A stretch of 9,960 nucleotides of DNA from an uncultured Clostridium sp. Its GTDB lineage: Bacteria > Bacillota > Clostridia > TANB77 > CAG-508. The notes beneath the pieces are model-generated. The model was given only the letters and a program-made list of their open reading frames with translations, was not told the origin of the DNA and did no database searches. The stretch lies in contig CANOPV010000019.1 in the NCBI GenBank assembly GCA_947568605.1, forward strand, positions 1-9,960. The letters are read 5' to 3'. Positions 1 to 6,480 of the stretch are shown here, piece after piece. Position numbers and translations under genes: made by a program. Every line of letters begins with the position of its first letter. Position 1 is the stretch's first letter.

Positions 1-64
1 CCAAGTTCCTTTGCTTCTTTAATAAGCAATTGTTCTTTTTTCTTTTTAAAAGATCTAATATCAT
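1..64 (-). CDS. VirB4-type conjugation ATPase, first ~21 codons only (runs off left edge; probable frame change)
   Basis: Only the 5' end is present. The ATG at 64-62 overlaps the TAA of the PrgI-like gene (TAATG) and has a textbook AAGGAGG at 78-72 with a 7-nt spacer. That frame begins MILDLLKRKK and then reads NNCLLKKQRNL, which looks unlike a natural N-terminus. The -1 frame over the same bases reads EQLLIKEAKELG, a lysine-rich helix of the kind I know from the start of VirB4 proteins in Firmicutes conjugative elements. The switch falls at an A-AAA-AAG heptamer (41-35). One missing A in that run would restore MILDLLKRKK-EQLLIKEAKELG. The VirB4 identity rests on this short match plus position immediately after a PrgI/VirB3 gene, its usual neighbour. 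No Walker motif is visible because the gene continues beyond the window. Confidence 0.55.
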   Translation of the reverse strand, partial: MILDLLKRKKNNCLLKKQRNL

Positions 65-438
65 TATTGTTCCTCCTTGACTACATAATTAAATATCCTT
101 TGTCTTTGATAAAACTTAATCATATTGTTTATTAATTCTGCTATACAGGTGTTATACTTGTCTTTCATAACAGAGATAAATGTAGCACCTGTTATTAGAA
201 TCCATATTCCTAATGCAATTAAATAATTGTTAAATAGTGCATTAAAAATCAATGCTATAAAGACTGCTATTACTCCTGCTATTGCTGTTGTTATCATTTC
301 TTTAATTCCAATACCATTTATAATCTCAACCCTTATTTTTACATTAGCAGGCATATTTATTTGAAATCTACTCTCATCTTCCATATCTTTTGTGTTCCTT
401 TCTACCTTTTTAAAAAGGTAACTATTATATTTCTTCAT
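64..438 (-). CDS. PrgI/VirB3-like inner-membrane component of the conjugation channel
   Basis: A 124-residue protein with a short cytosolic N-terminus, two closely spaced hydrophobic helices (about 48-69 and 72-92) and a basic C-terminal tail. This is the size and topology of PrgI-family (VirB3-like) proteins, which sit next to VirB4 in Gram-positive type IV secretion operons and are thought to anchor the ATPase at the membrane. The stretch INMPANVKIRVEIINGIG before the first helix resembles the conserved PrgI start. The first ATG (438) overlaps the upstream gene by 14 bp and has only a weak AAGAAG behind it. An alternative start at Met19 (ATG at 384) has AAAGGA about 11 nt upstream and would begin closer to the family's usual N-terminus, so the first 18 residues are uncertain. 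The TAA overlaps the ATG of the VirB4-like gene. The assignment rests on topology and context rather than a database match. Confidence 0.75.
   Translation of the reverse strand: MKKYNSYLFKKVERNTKDMEDESRFQINMPANVKIRVEIINGIGIKEMITTAIAGVIAVFIALIFNALFNNYLIALGIWILITGATFISVMKDKYNTCIAELINNMIKFYQRQRIFNYVVKEEQ
72..78 (-). promoter_or_regulatory. Strong ribosome binding site for the VirB4-like gene
   Basis: AAGGAGG lies inside the last codons of the PrgI-like gene, 7 nt before the ATG at 64. It fixes the start of the next gene and couples its translation to PrgI. Confidence 0.75.
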
Positions 439-766
439 CTAATTCTTCTTGTAATTCTTCATTATCAACCATTCCTAAGTAATACATATCTTTATGACCA
501 TTATAAAAATAGTCGCTTAACTCTTCTAATGAAATTGTACCTTTTTCTAATTCATTAAATATATTTTCTACTTGTTCATCATTTTCAAGTTTTGATAATT
601 CTAATCTAAATGTTTTATTTCTTTCTATAAAACCAGACATACTTGTATTTTTGGCTTTTGGATATGTTGCAATTGATAGTGTCTTAATATGTGAATAAAC
701 ATTTTTCCAATCTTCAATTTGTATATCTGTTCCATCAGGCATTTTTGACTTTTTTACTATTTTCAT
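425..766 (-). CDS. Small soluble protein of unknown function in the transfer operon
   Basis: A 113-residue, acidic, soluble protein with no signal peptide and no membrane segment. I do not recognise a named family. It has an N-terminal motif KMPDGTDIQIEDWK, a central segment ATYPKAKNTSMSGFIERNKTFRL, and a C-terminal helix-rich half with ELEKGTISLEELSDYFYNG, followed by a Glu/Asp-rich tail. It is well expressed by design: AGGAGG with a 7-nt spacer precedes the ATG, and the stop of the upstream gene (AATTAGGAGG) overlaps that site. Its own end overlaps the PrgI-like start by 14 bp. Position between a membrane subunit and PrgI suggests a cytosolic accessory of the channel, but no function can be read from the sequence. 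Confidence 0.75.
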   Translation of the reverse strand: MKIVKKSKMPDGTDIQIEDWKNVYSHIKTLSIATYPKAKNTSMSGFIERNKTFRLELSKLENDEQVENIFNELEKGTISLEELSDYFYNGHKDMYYLGMVDNEELQEELDEEI

Positions 767-778
767 CTCAAAATCCTC

Positions 779-1405
779 CTAATTTGCAACGTGTTTATAT
801 TGAGATTCACAACCACTACTTATCCACGGATTAAGTATTAGCTCTTTAAATTCATCATCATTGTGTATACTTCCTTTTAAGGCAGGTGGGATAAGTAGTC
901 CTACACTTTTATTATCGTGCTTAGTCCAATACATATAATATTTTTCTTCTGCAACTCCTCCACTTGTTATTCCTTGACATTCATCATACGCTTTAAACAC
1001 ATCAACATCTTTCTTCCAAGAGTTCATAAAACTACCAAAATTTATTTTTTTAACATCTGTTTTTACATACAACTCTCCATCTATCGAAATAGTCCATCTT
1101 CCTTTTTTATCTTTAGCTTCTTTTTCTAGTGTTCCATCTGTTACTGATACTTGAATACTTGAAAAATCTCCTATTGCGTCTGCTGACTGAACGTATGGAA
1201 AATAAGTTAATACTAGATTTTTTGTGGTACTAATTGTTAATATAAGAATCAATGCTATTAATCCATTTTTTATCCTGGTTAAATATCTTCTATATTCCAT
1301 ATCATCTCCAGTTAGAATTTTATAAACTGCAACTGCAATCATTAGTACACAAGCAAAACCTGCTAAATATCCTAAATAATTTACTATGTGATATATTCTA
1401 CTCAT
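779..1405 (-). CDS. Two-helix membrane protein with large external domain, VirB2/TrbC-like N-terminus
   Basis: A 208-residue protein. The first ~70 residues form two hydrophobic helices (about 8-31 and 48-67) joined by a short charged, basic loop GDDMEYRRYLTRIK. The remaining ~135 residues are soluble and, by the positive-inside rule, probably external. The loop and its borders, YKILTGDD then KNGLIALILIL, closely match FKIISGDE then KKGIIKVLV in the pilin-like protein at 3971-3615, so this looks like a VirB2/TrbC-type hairpin carrying an extra domain. It has no cleavable signal peptide of its own. The ectodomain has two cysteines (143 and 199), a possible disulfide, and several Trp/Tyr residues. 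The start is set by GGAGG 5 nt before the ATG. The role is probably a structural channel or surface component. The ectodomain itself is not one I recognise. Confidence 0.7.
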   Translation of the reverse strand: MSRIYHIVNYLGYLAGFACVLMIAVAVYKILTGDDMEYRRYLTRIKNGLIALILILTISTTKNLVLTYFPYVQSADAIGDFSSIQVSVTDGTLEKEAKDKKGRWTISIDGELYVKTDVKKINFGSFMNSWKKDVDVFKAYDECQGITSGGVAEEKYYMYWTKHDNKSVGLLIPPALKGSIHNDDEFKELILNPWISSGCESQYKHVAN

Positions 1406-1428
1406 TTTGTCCTCCGTATTTTTATAAT

Positions 1429-1962
1429 TTATCTTTCGATTGACGATTCTTCATATTCTTTTATTTTTCGTTTATATCTTGATATTTCTTGATTTCTAAA
1501 ATCCTTTTCTGATTGAATATGAATCACTTTCTTTACTAAACCTTTTCTATAATTTTCTTCCTCTTCTTGATATTCTTTAATCAATTCATTTCTCACTTTT
1601 ATTTGTTCTTTCGTATTTTCTAATACTTCCGTTAAATTTTGTACTGAATAAACTTGTTCTTTATCTAATGTAATTTGAATTATTGTTACACTTAAATCTT
1701 GTATATGTTTTTTCACTAATTCAATTGCTTTTCTTGTATTGAAACCATATACATAACTACAACATTCGTCATAATCATATTTACTAGAAGCTATTATTCC
1801 TTTTTCTATTAATTGTTTTGTTTCATATAATTGATTGCAAATCTTATACAAATCAATTTCTTTTGTTGTTTTTACTAATCTTCCTTTGTTATCCAAATAA
1901 GTTAATGTATAGGCTTCATTAGGGTGTAATATATTATCTAAATTTTTTCGTATATAAATCAT
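1429..1962 (-). CDS. Coiled-coil cytosolic protein of unknown function
   Basis: A 177-residue soluble protein that I do not recognise. Residues 1-60 look like a small mixed fold (AYTLTYLDNKGRLVKTTKEI). A Cys-Cys pair lies at 67-68 in the segment YDECCSYVYGFN. From about 111 to 175 the sequence is strongly charged with heptad-like spacing (rich in E, K and R), predicting a long coiled coil. No signal peptide or membrane segment is present. The ATG lies 2 nt after the TAA of the TrbL-like gene and its ribosome site is a weak AAAGG inside that gene's end, so it is likely translated by coupling. Similar coiled-coil accessories are common between VirB6- and VirB4-type genes; a scaffold role is inference only. 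Confidence 0.7.
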   Translation of the reverse strand: MIYIRKNLDNILHPNEAYTLTYLDNKGRLVKTTKEIDLYKICNQLYETKQLIEKGIIASSKYDYDECCSYVYGFNTRKAIELVKKHIQDLSVTIIQITLDKEQVYSVQNLTEVLENTKEQIKVRNELIKEYQEEEENYRKGLVKKVIHIQSEKDFRNQEISRYKRKIKEYEESSIER

Positions 1963-1964
1963 TT

Positions 1965-2813
1965 TTATCTACCTTTACTAACAATATTTTTAAAACTGCT
2001 TACTGTTCTTGTAGCTGTTGAAACTTTTGAACCAAGACTTGAATTTCCTCCTGATGTTTCCATAAACTCTCTTAACAAATGTGGCGTTCTATTTGCTATC
2101 ATTACAGTAGATAATGACAAAATAATATGTGCATTATTCATAAGTAAAATTGCAAATTGTAATAATGTTAGTTGTACTATTACTGTAAAAGCATTTGATA
2201 TGAACTTTTTCACATATCCATTGAACGCTCCTCCATCAGAATTAAGAAGTCCAATACAAGCTACTGGAATCGCTAAACGTAATATAAACATTTCAATACC
2301 TCTTGTTAGAGTTTGGAAATATATTAGAACCATATAAATCGCTATTATTAAATAGAAAAATGCTCCTAATATATTCCAAGCCACATTTCCAACTGTTACA
2401 CCCATTGTTTGAAAATTCCCTAACATTCCTATAAAAATAGATTGATATAAGTCATAACAAATCCAAGCAAATTGCGTATATATAAATCCAAAACAAATCA
2501 TTATTATTAATGCTTTAACAAAACCTATAACAACTGTCATTGGACTTACTTCTGGATCTCCATTTGACCAAGCCATATAAACTTCAATCATTTTTTTTAC
2601 AAAAAACATTATTAATACTGCAATTGCAAAAGTATAAACTGCATTATAAAGTCCTGAAATACTAAAATTTGAAAGTCCTCTAAAATTTATTTCTATAGCA
2701 AAGGCGTTCCAAAACATAACATCATAAACACCATTAAACCAATTGAAAATTGCCTGAGCTATATATCCAAATAGAAATGAAATTGCTGTTGCTATTAAAA
2801 CACCTACTACCAT
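1965..2813 (-). CDS. TrbL/VirB6-like polytopic channel protein
   Basis: A 282-residue integral membrane protein with about six or seven hydrophobic helices (roughly 3-25, 56-77, 94-115, 143-167, 175-191, 206-226 and 227-240) and a soluble Ser/Thr-rich tail. The stretch from residue 172 (GIEMFILRLAIPVACIGLL) continuing to NSDGGAFNGYVKKFISNAFT is the signature I associate with the TrbL/VirB6-like proteins of Firmicutes and Actinobacteria conjugative elements: a helix, a small-residue loop with DGG, then KKF before the next helix. VirB6-type proteins form part of the inner-membrane pore of type IV secretion systems. The length is typical for this group. AGGAGG lies 8 nt before the ATG. Its position downstream of the pilin and upstream of PrgI/VirB4 fits the family's usual order. 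Confidence 0.85.
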   Translation of the reverse strand: MVVGVLIATAISFLFGYIAQAIFNWFNGVYDVMFWNAFAIEINFRGLSNFSISGLYNAVYTFAIAVLIMFFVKKMIEVYMAWSNGDPEVSPMTVVIGFVKALIIMICFGFIYTQFAWICYDLYQSIFIGMLGNFQTMGVTVGNVAWNILGAFFYLIIAIYMVLIYFQTLTRGIEMFILRLAIPVACIGLLNSDGGAFNGYVKKFISNAFTVIVQLTLLQFAILLMNNAHIILSLSTVMIANRTPHLLREFMETSGGNSSLGSKVSTATRTVSSFKNIVSKGR

Positions 2814-2830
2814 ATAAATTCCCTCCTATT

Positions 2831-3595
2831 TTATTTTGGTTCTATTACTATTTCTTCGTCCTCTTCAACTGTTTCTTCTTCAATATTTTCTTTACTCTCT
2901 TCTTGTTTTATAAACTCATCAGATAATTGTTTTAATTTTTCAAATTCCTTTTCTGTTTCTTTTTTATCTATATTTTTATATTTATTAATCTCATTAACAA
3001 ATCCAAGTAATGTTTCTTTATTCTTTTTTATCTCTAAAAAAGAATTAGATTTCTTGATATTTTCTTGTATCTTGTCAATATGATGTACTTTGCAAAATTC
3101 TCTTTCATATTTTTGATATTTTTCTGCTAGTTCCTTATGCAATTCTGGTTCATTTTGACTTGCAACAACTTTTTGATTTAATTCCTTTAGCTCTTTTACC
3201 ATAGAATTTTCTTTCCATTTATCATATAAACAAGTTAATGCAATTCCTGGTACTCCTGTAACCATTCCAATTAAAGCATAACGCTTTAAATACCCCCAAA
3301 TTTTTTCTGTATCTTTTATACTTTGTCCTATCTCTTCTGAAAAGTTTTCTATAAGTGTTTTTTCTTCTTCCTCTGCTTGTTTTTTACGTTCTTCTAATTC
3401 TTTAATTTTCTTTTGTCTTTCTGTTGGATTCTTAACTTCTGGTTGCGTATTTTCATATAATTCTGGATTATTTTCTAAATCCATTTCATTTAATCTGCTT
3501 AATACTTCTTTTGAATCTTTATATTCTTTATCCGTTAAATCCAATTTTTCTTTTACTTCTAAATTCATTTTTTCAATTTGTTCTTTTTTATTCAT
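2831..3595 (-). CDS. Coiled-coil protein with a single central hydrophobic segment
   Basis: A 254-residue, highly charged protein that I do not recognise. Residues 1-100 are dominated by Lys/Glu helices (a strong coiled coil around 58-90). Residues about 106-124 (ALIGMVTGVPGIALTCL) form one moderately hydrophobic stretch with Gly and Pro, long enough to cross or enter the membrane. Residues 130-235 are again coiled coil, and the tail (236-254) is almost entirely acidic. The symmetrical layout, helix bundle - membrane insertion - helix bundle, suggests a bitopic or hairpin scaffold. GGAGG sits 9 nt before the ATG. It lies between the VirB2-like pilin and the VirB6-like channel, so a structural part in the channel is plausible but not shown. 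Its low-complexity Lys/Glu composition makes homology searches prone to false hits. Confidence 0.7.
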   Translation of the reverse strand: MNKKEQIEKMNLEVKEKLDLTDKEYKDSKEVLSRLNEMDLENNPELYENTQPEVKNPTERQKKIKELEERKKQAEEEEKTLIENFSEEIGQSIKDTEKIWGYLKRYALIGMVTGVPGIALTCLYDKWKENSMVKELKELNQKVVASQNEPELHKELAEKYQKYEREFCKVHHIDKIQENIKKSNSFLEIKKNKETLLGFVNEINKYKNIDKKETEKEFEKLKQLSDEFIKQEESKENIEEETVEEDEEIVIEPK

Positions 3596-3614
3596 TTTTC
3601 TTTACCTCCGTGAA

Positions 3615-3971
3615 TTATGAGAAATATCTTCCCATTAGATTTACAATTGTTACTACTATTAAACCAACTACTATACAAACTAAAACTTTAATAATTCCTT
3701 TTTTGTGTATTTCTTGATCTCTTTCATCTCCTGATATAATCTTAAAAATGTGCCACAAAATAAATCCTACTCCCACAAATGGAATTATCCATTGTAATGT
3801 TCCTGTTAAATCCTTTACAAGTCTTAACATTCCTGTGCCAATTTTACTACTTTGTATTTCTCCTCCACCTGATACTTCTGTTACAATGTCAGCAAATACC
3901 GTATTACTTAATGACATTATGCCTAGTCCTAATGATGTTCCTAGTGTTAATAATTTTTCTTTAATTTTCAT
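3615..3971 (-). CDS. VirB2/TrbC-like pilin precursor
   Basis: A 118-residue secreted membrane protein. Residues 1-27 are a classic signal peptide: a basic start (MKIKEK), a hydrophobic core, and a likely cut after VFA at 27. The mature part is about 91 residues, with a Gly/Ser-rich segment (VSGGGEIQSSKIGTG) and two helices (about 56-79 and 93-113) joined by a charged loop ISGDERDQEIHKKG. Signal peptide plus two-helix hairpin at this size is the VirB2/TrbC pilin plan, the subunit that forms the transfer pilus or channel lining; in Gram-positives it may form only a short channel part. AGGAGG lies 10 nt before the ATG, just after the VirD4 stop. The same loop motif recurs in the protein at 1405-779. 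Confidence 0.8.
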   Translation of the reverse strand: MKIKEKLLTLGTSLGLGIMSLSNTVFADIVTEVSGGGEIQSSKIGTGMLRLVKDLTGTLQWIIPFVGVGFILWHIFKIISGDERDQEIHKKGIIKVLVCIVVGLIVVTIVNLMGRYFS

Positions 3972-4558
3972 CTTTTGTTTTCCTCCTATAAATTTCCCTT
4001 TGGATATTCGATTGCCCCTTGTCTTTTCATAAAATTCAATCGTCTTTCCTCCAGTTCTCGCTCCTTCTTTTTTTGTTTAAGTTCCATTGTCTGCTTATCT
4101 ATATCCCATAATTCAAGTGGTACTATTTCTCTAATAACTCTTGCGTCTTCTCTAAGTTGTCTTACTTTAATGTTCCAATTCTTATCTCCTAATCCTAAAA
4201 GTTTATTAAAAGTCCATTTACTTAAATCAGGAGAGTTAGTTATAGCAGGCTCTGTTCCAGCACACATAACTAGCAAATATGGTCTTTGTAATCTTAGAAT
4301 CTCATCTGTTGTTAGTAATGCCCTTGAAATTAAATTCATAGAATTACTTCCACTATTATCAGATTTTTTATCACTACTCTCCGACCAACTTGTTGTAGTA
4401 TAAGTGCCAATACGTTTTGAAATTCGCTCTGCAGTTGTTTCTGATGATGTTTTCAAGTAATTAAGTACGAAACAGTTATCAATTATATTTTGAGCTACAT
4501 TATCTCCATATTTTTCATTCAATTGGCTAAAACTCTGAATAAATAAGTTAAATTTAAT

Positions 4559-4627
4559 TCCGTCTTCCGTCCGTCCGAACTGTTAAAAATCCGTCCGAAA
4601 ATTAGGTATTGCTGAAAAGTTACCTTA
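4559..4627 (-). other. Clustered lesion after Walker B of the coupling protein: two in-frame TAAs and a CGGA-rich patch
   Basis: The codon frame is the same on both sides, but between them are TAA at 4627-4625 (GGT TAA GGT AAC; six extra bases relative to the expected GGT AAC) and TAA at 4585-4583. The patch at 4597-4559 contains an exact 10-bp direct repeat, TTCGGACGGA, at 4599-4590 and 4579-4570. The family normally has an Arg/Gly-rich segment here (T-V-x-R-G-R-x-I-K-F-N). Removing about six scattered bases from the patch yields FRTILTVGRGRGIKFN, so the disruption looks like several small insertions whose sum is a multiple of three. Confidence 0.6.
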
Positions 4628-5353
4628 ACCAAATTCGTCTAATATAAAATTAGTACGAATTTTTAAGCGACCACCCCTCTCATCAGCCATTTCTACAAGC
4701 TTTGTATATACTTGATTAACAAATAAACTACATAAGCCATAGAAGGTTGTTTTTTCATCTGGTAAAATCATAAAAAGTGCTGTTTTTTCTTCATTAAATT
4801 TATTTATATCTATCTCATTTTCACTAATCATACTTGCTACATAACTATCCATAAAAATATTTAATGTAGAAAGTGCTGATGTGTAAAATGACGCTCTTGT
4901 TTTGCTCGCTGCCATTTGAGCAGGTGCAAAACTTGCAATTGCAGGGTGTGTATTATCAATTTCTTTTAAAAAGTCTAAATATGTATCAATTAATGTTGTC
5001 TTATCTTCTTGCTCTTTACACATTTCTGCAATGAAATGATATACATTAGGAAGATTTTGAAGTTTTGGATTATCTATATTTTCCATTATGACAGCCATTA
5101 TAGTCGCTCTTATTACAGCCTTTTCCCCGTTGTTCCAAATAGCTTCGCCATTTCCTTTTACATCTCCAACTAAACTTTGCACTATATCACTTGCATAATT
5201 CTCTGCTTTTGGTGTATTTTTCTGTTTTATAGCTTCAATTACTGGTTGCAAAAAGTTGTATTTAGAACTCTTTAATGGTGTTTTAAAATCAAGTGTTAAT
5301 ACGTTATATCCTAACCTTTTTAATTCCACACAAGTGTATTCAAACAGCTCCCC

Positions 5354-5354
5354 G
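5354..5354 (-). other. Apparent single-base insertion in the coupling-protein gene
   Basis: The coding strand reads CCAAAACGGGGAGCTG. Removing the C (g at 5354 on the plus strand) gives CCA AAA GGG GAG CTG, that is SDPKGELFEY, the expected continuation after the P-loop region. With it, the frame ends four codons later. The identity of the extra base is inferred from restored reading, not from a reference sequence. Confidence 0.7.
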
Positions 5355-6186
5355 TTTTGGATCACTAATTATCATATTCTCTCCTGCTAATGCTGTATTA
5401 TTTATACTTTGAAGAACTAAGCTTCTTGTTTTTCCTGATCTCGTTGCTCCTATTGTTAATGAATGTAAATCATCATTTATAAAAAATACATCTTCAACTT
5501 TTCTTACTTTTATTGAAGGAAGTTTTAAATACTTTGTTGTCTTAGGTAGTTTTATATGTTTTATATATGGCTTTATAATTTTTCTATCCTTTTTTCCTAC
5601 AACTAAACCACCTTTAGAAAAGATAGGTTTTCTTAATTCTTCTGGTAATGGTTCTACATCTAAACTAATTTTTACTGATTCATCATTTTCAGATTTTTTT
5701 ATTATTTCCTTATCATCAATTGACCTTTTTAATAATTCTTGTATTGTAGGATTTTCAGGATCTATTGTGTTTGTTCCAAATGTTTTATTAAAATTCTTTT
5801 TATCCAACCACCACACAGAGCCGTGTTGTGTCTGCTTTCCACCTACTGGAACAGGAATCTCAATATTGTCCGTTACTTTATATGTTTTGCTATGATAATC
5901 TTTTGTTCTGAAGAATTTGAAAACTGAAAATGTAGCAAATAACATAAAACTTATAATGGTTAATACAAAAATTTGAATACTTTCTTTAGAACTTACAACT
6001 GTTTCTAAAACTCTAAAAACATTTATTTTTAAAATTTCTTCTGGCTGTTTTAAAAATATTTGCATTAAGCAAAAGGTAATTAAACTTGATAAAAATATAC
6101 TAATGAGAAATGCAAATATCATTCCTATTATTTTTAAACTTAATCTTTTGTTCATTATTATTTTTCTCCTCTTTTGTATGGTTTAT

Positions 6187-6468
6187 CTAAATAACTTTAA
6201 ATACTGCAACCTTTCTATTTGAATATTGACAAACTCTTTTACCTATCGTTTTAACTTTTCCTTGTTTCACTAACTCCGTTAATCTAGGAGAAACAAAATT
6301 TCTTTCTGTACTTGGAATTAGTTTCAATTTATGTAATTCAACTGCTATTTCTTTAGCTGTCATTCCTTCTGGATTGTTTTTTAATATGTAAATGATTTGA
6401 TCATAGCGAACTGGTTGCTTTGGTATTATTTTTTGATAGCTTTCACGCCTTGTTTCATCAGTTATCAT
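6187..6468 (-). CDS. Small winged-helix DNA-binding protein
   Basis: A 93-residue basic protein. Residues about 22-75 give a helix-turn-helix: RYDQIIYILKNNPEGMTAKEIA is helix-turn, ERNFVSPRLTELVKQGKV the recognition helix and start of the wing, and KTIGKRVCQYSNRKVAVFKV a beta-hairpin wing. The motif 'MTAKEIA...(R)NxVxPRLTELxxxGxV' is typical of winged-helix proteins in phages and mobile elements that bind DNA as small regulators or accessories. The start follows AAAGGGG 7 nt upstream, and that site overlaps the TGA of the BofA-like gene. A role as a regulator of the transfer operon, possibly acting at the repeat-bearing gap 250 bp upstream, is inference. The single Cys80 in the wing has no obvious metal-binding partner. 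Confidence 0.75.
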   Translation of the reverse strand: MITDETRRESYQKIIPKQPVRYDQIIYILKNNPEGMTAKEIAVELHKLKLIPSTERNFVSPRLTELVKQGKVKTIGKRVCQYSNRKVAVFKVI

Positions 6469-6480
6469 TTTTTTCCCCTT

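Larger units (their letters stand above)
3986..6155 (-). pseudogene. VirD4/TraG-type coupling ATPase, interrupted by a frameshift and in-frame stops
   Basis: The type IV coupling protein links the relaxase-DNA complex to the channel and is an inner-membrane ATPase. Read through its lesions, this gene would encode about 720 residues, the normal size. Part 1 (6155-5340): two N-terminal membrane helices (9-34 and 60-80), an HGSVWW segment, and a Walker A GATRSGKT at 236-243. After SDPK an extra base shifts the frame and it ends at TGA. Part 2 (about 5353-4625) resumes with GELFEYTCVELKRLGYNV and ends at the Walker B FILDEFG followed by TAA. Part 3, same frame, reads NFSAIPNF, meets a second TAA, then GIKFNLFIQSFSQLNEKYGDN and a full C-terminal domain (SPDLSKWTFNKLLGLG) to 3986. 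Apparent starts at 5365 and 4522 are internal Met codons, not gene starts. GAGGAG precedes the ATG at 6155. As written the protein cannot be active. Confidence 0.85.

Noticed and set aside
361..558. Plus-strand open frames of 61-142 codons (361-558, 917-1129, 1252-1443, 3511-3717, 3748-4032, 3779-3964, 3975-4403, 5739-5927, 7106-7291)
   Set aside because: Each lies opposite a well-supported minus-strand gene, lacks a convincing ribosome site, and encodes Phe/Leu/Ile/Ser-rich peptides typical of the antisense of Lys/Glu-rich AT-rich genes.
4559..4600. CRISPR-like or att-site repeat from the TCCGTCCG cluster
   Set aside because: The repeat unit is 10 bp with only two copies inside a coding frame, with no spacers and no adjacent integrase. 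It is better explained as lesion or artefact.
4583..4627. Reassignment of TAA (or another stop) to an amino acid
   Set aside because: TAA ends most of the intact genes here (for example 64-66, 3615-3617, 9439-9441), and TGA ends the BofA-like and relaxase genes. Only the damaged genes would need a sense TAA.
5345..5360. Programmed +1 frameshift in VirD4
   Set aside because: AAA C GGG lacks a known +1 slippery context, and the same gene has further stops downstream that a single recoding event could not bypass.
4523..5365. Separate genes starting at 5365 and 4522
   Set aside because: Both starts are internal Met codons of the VirD4 reading. Neither has a proper ribosome site, and the pieces supply consecutive parts of one VirD4 protein.
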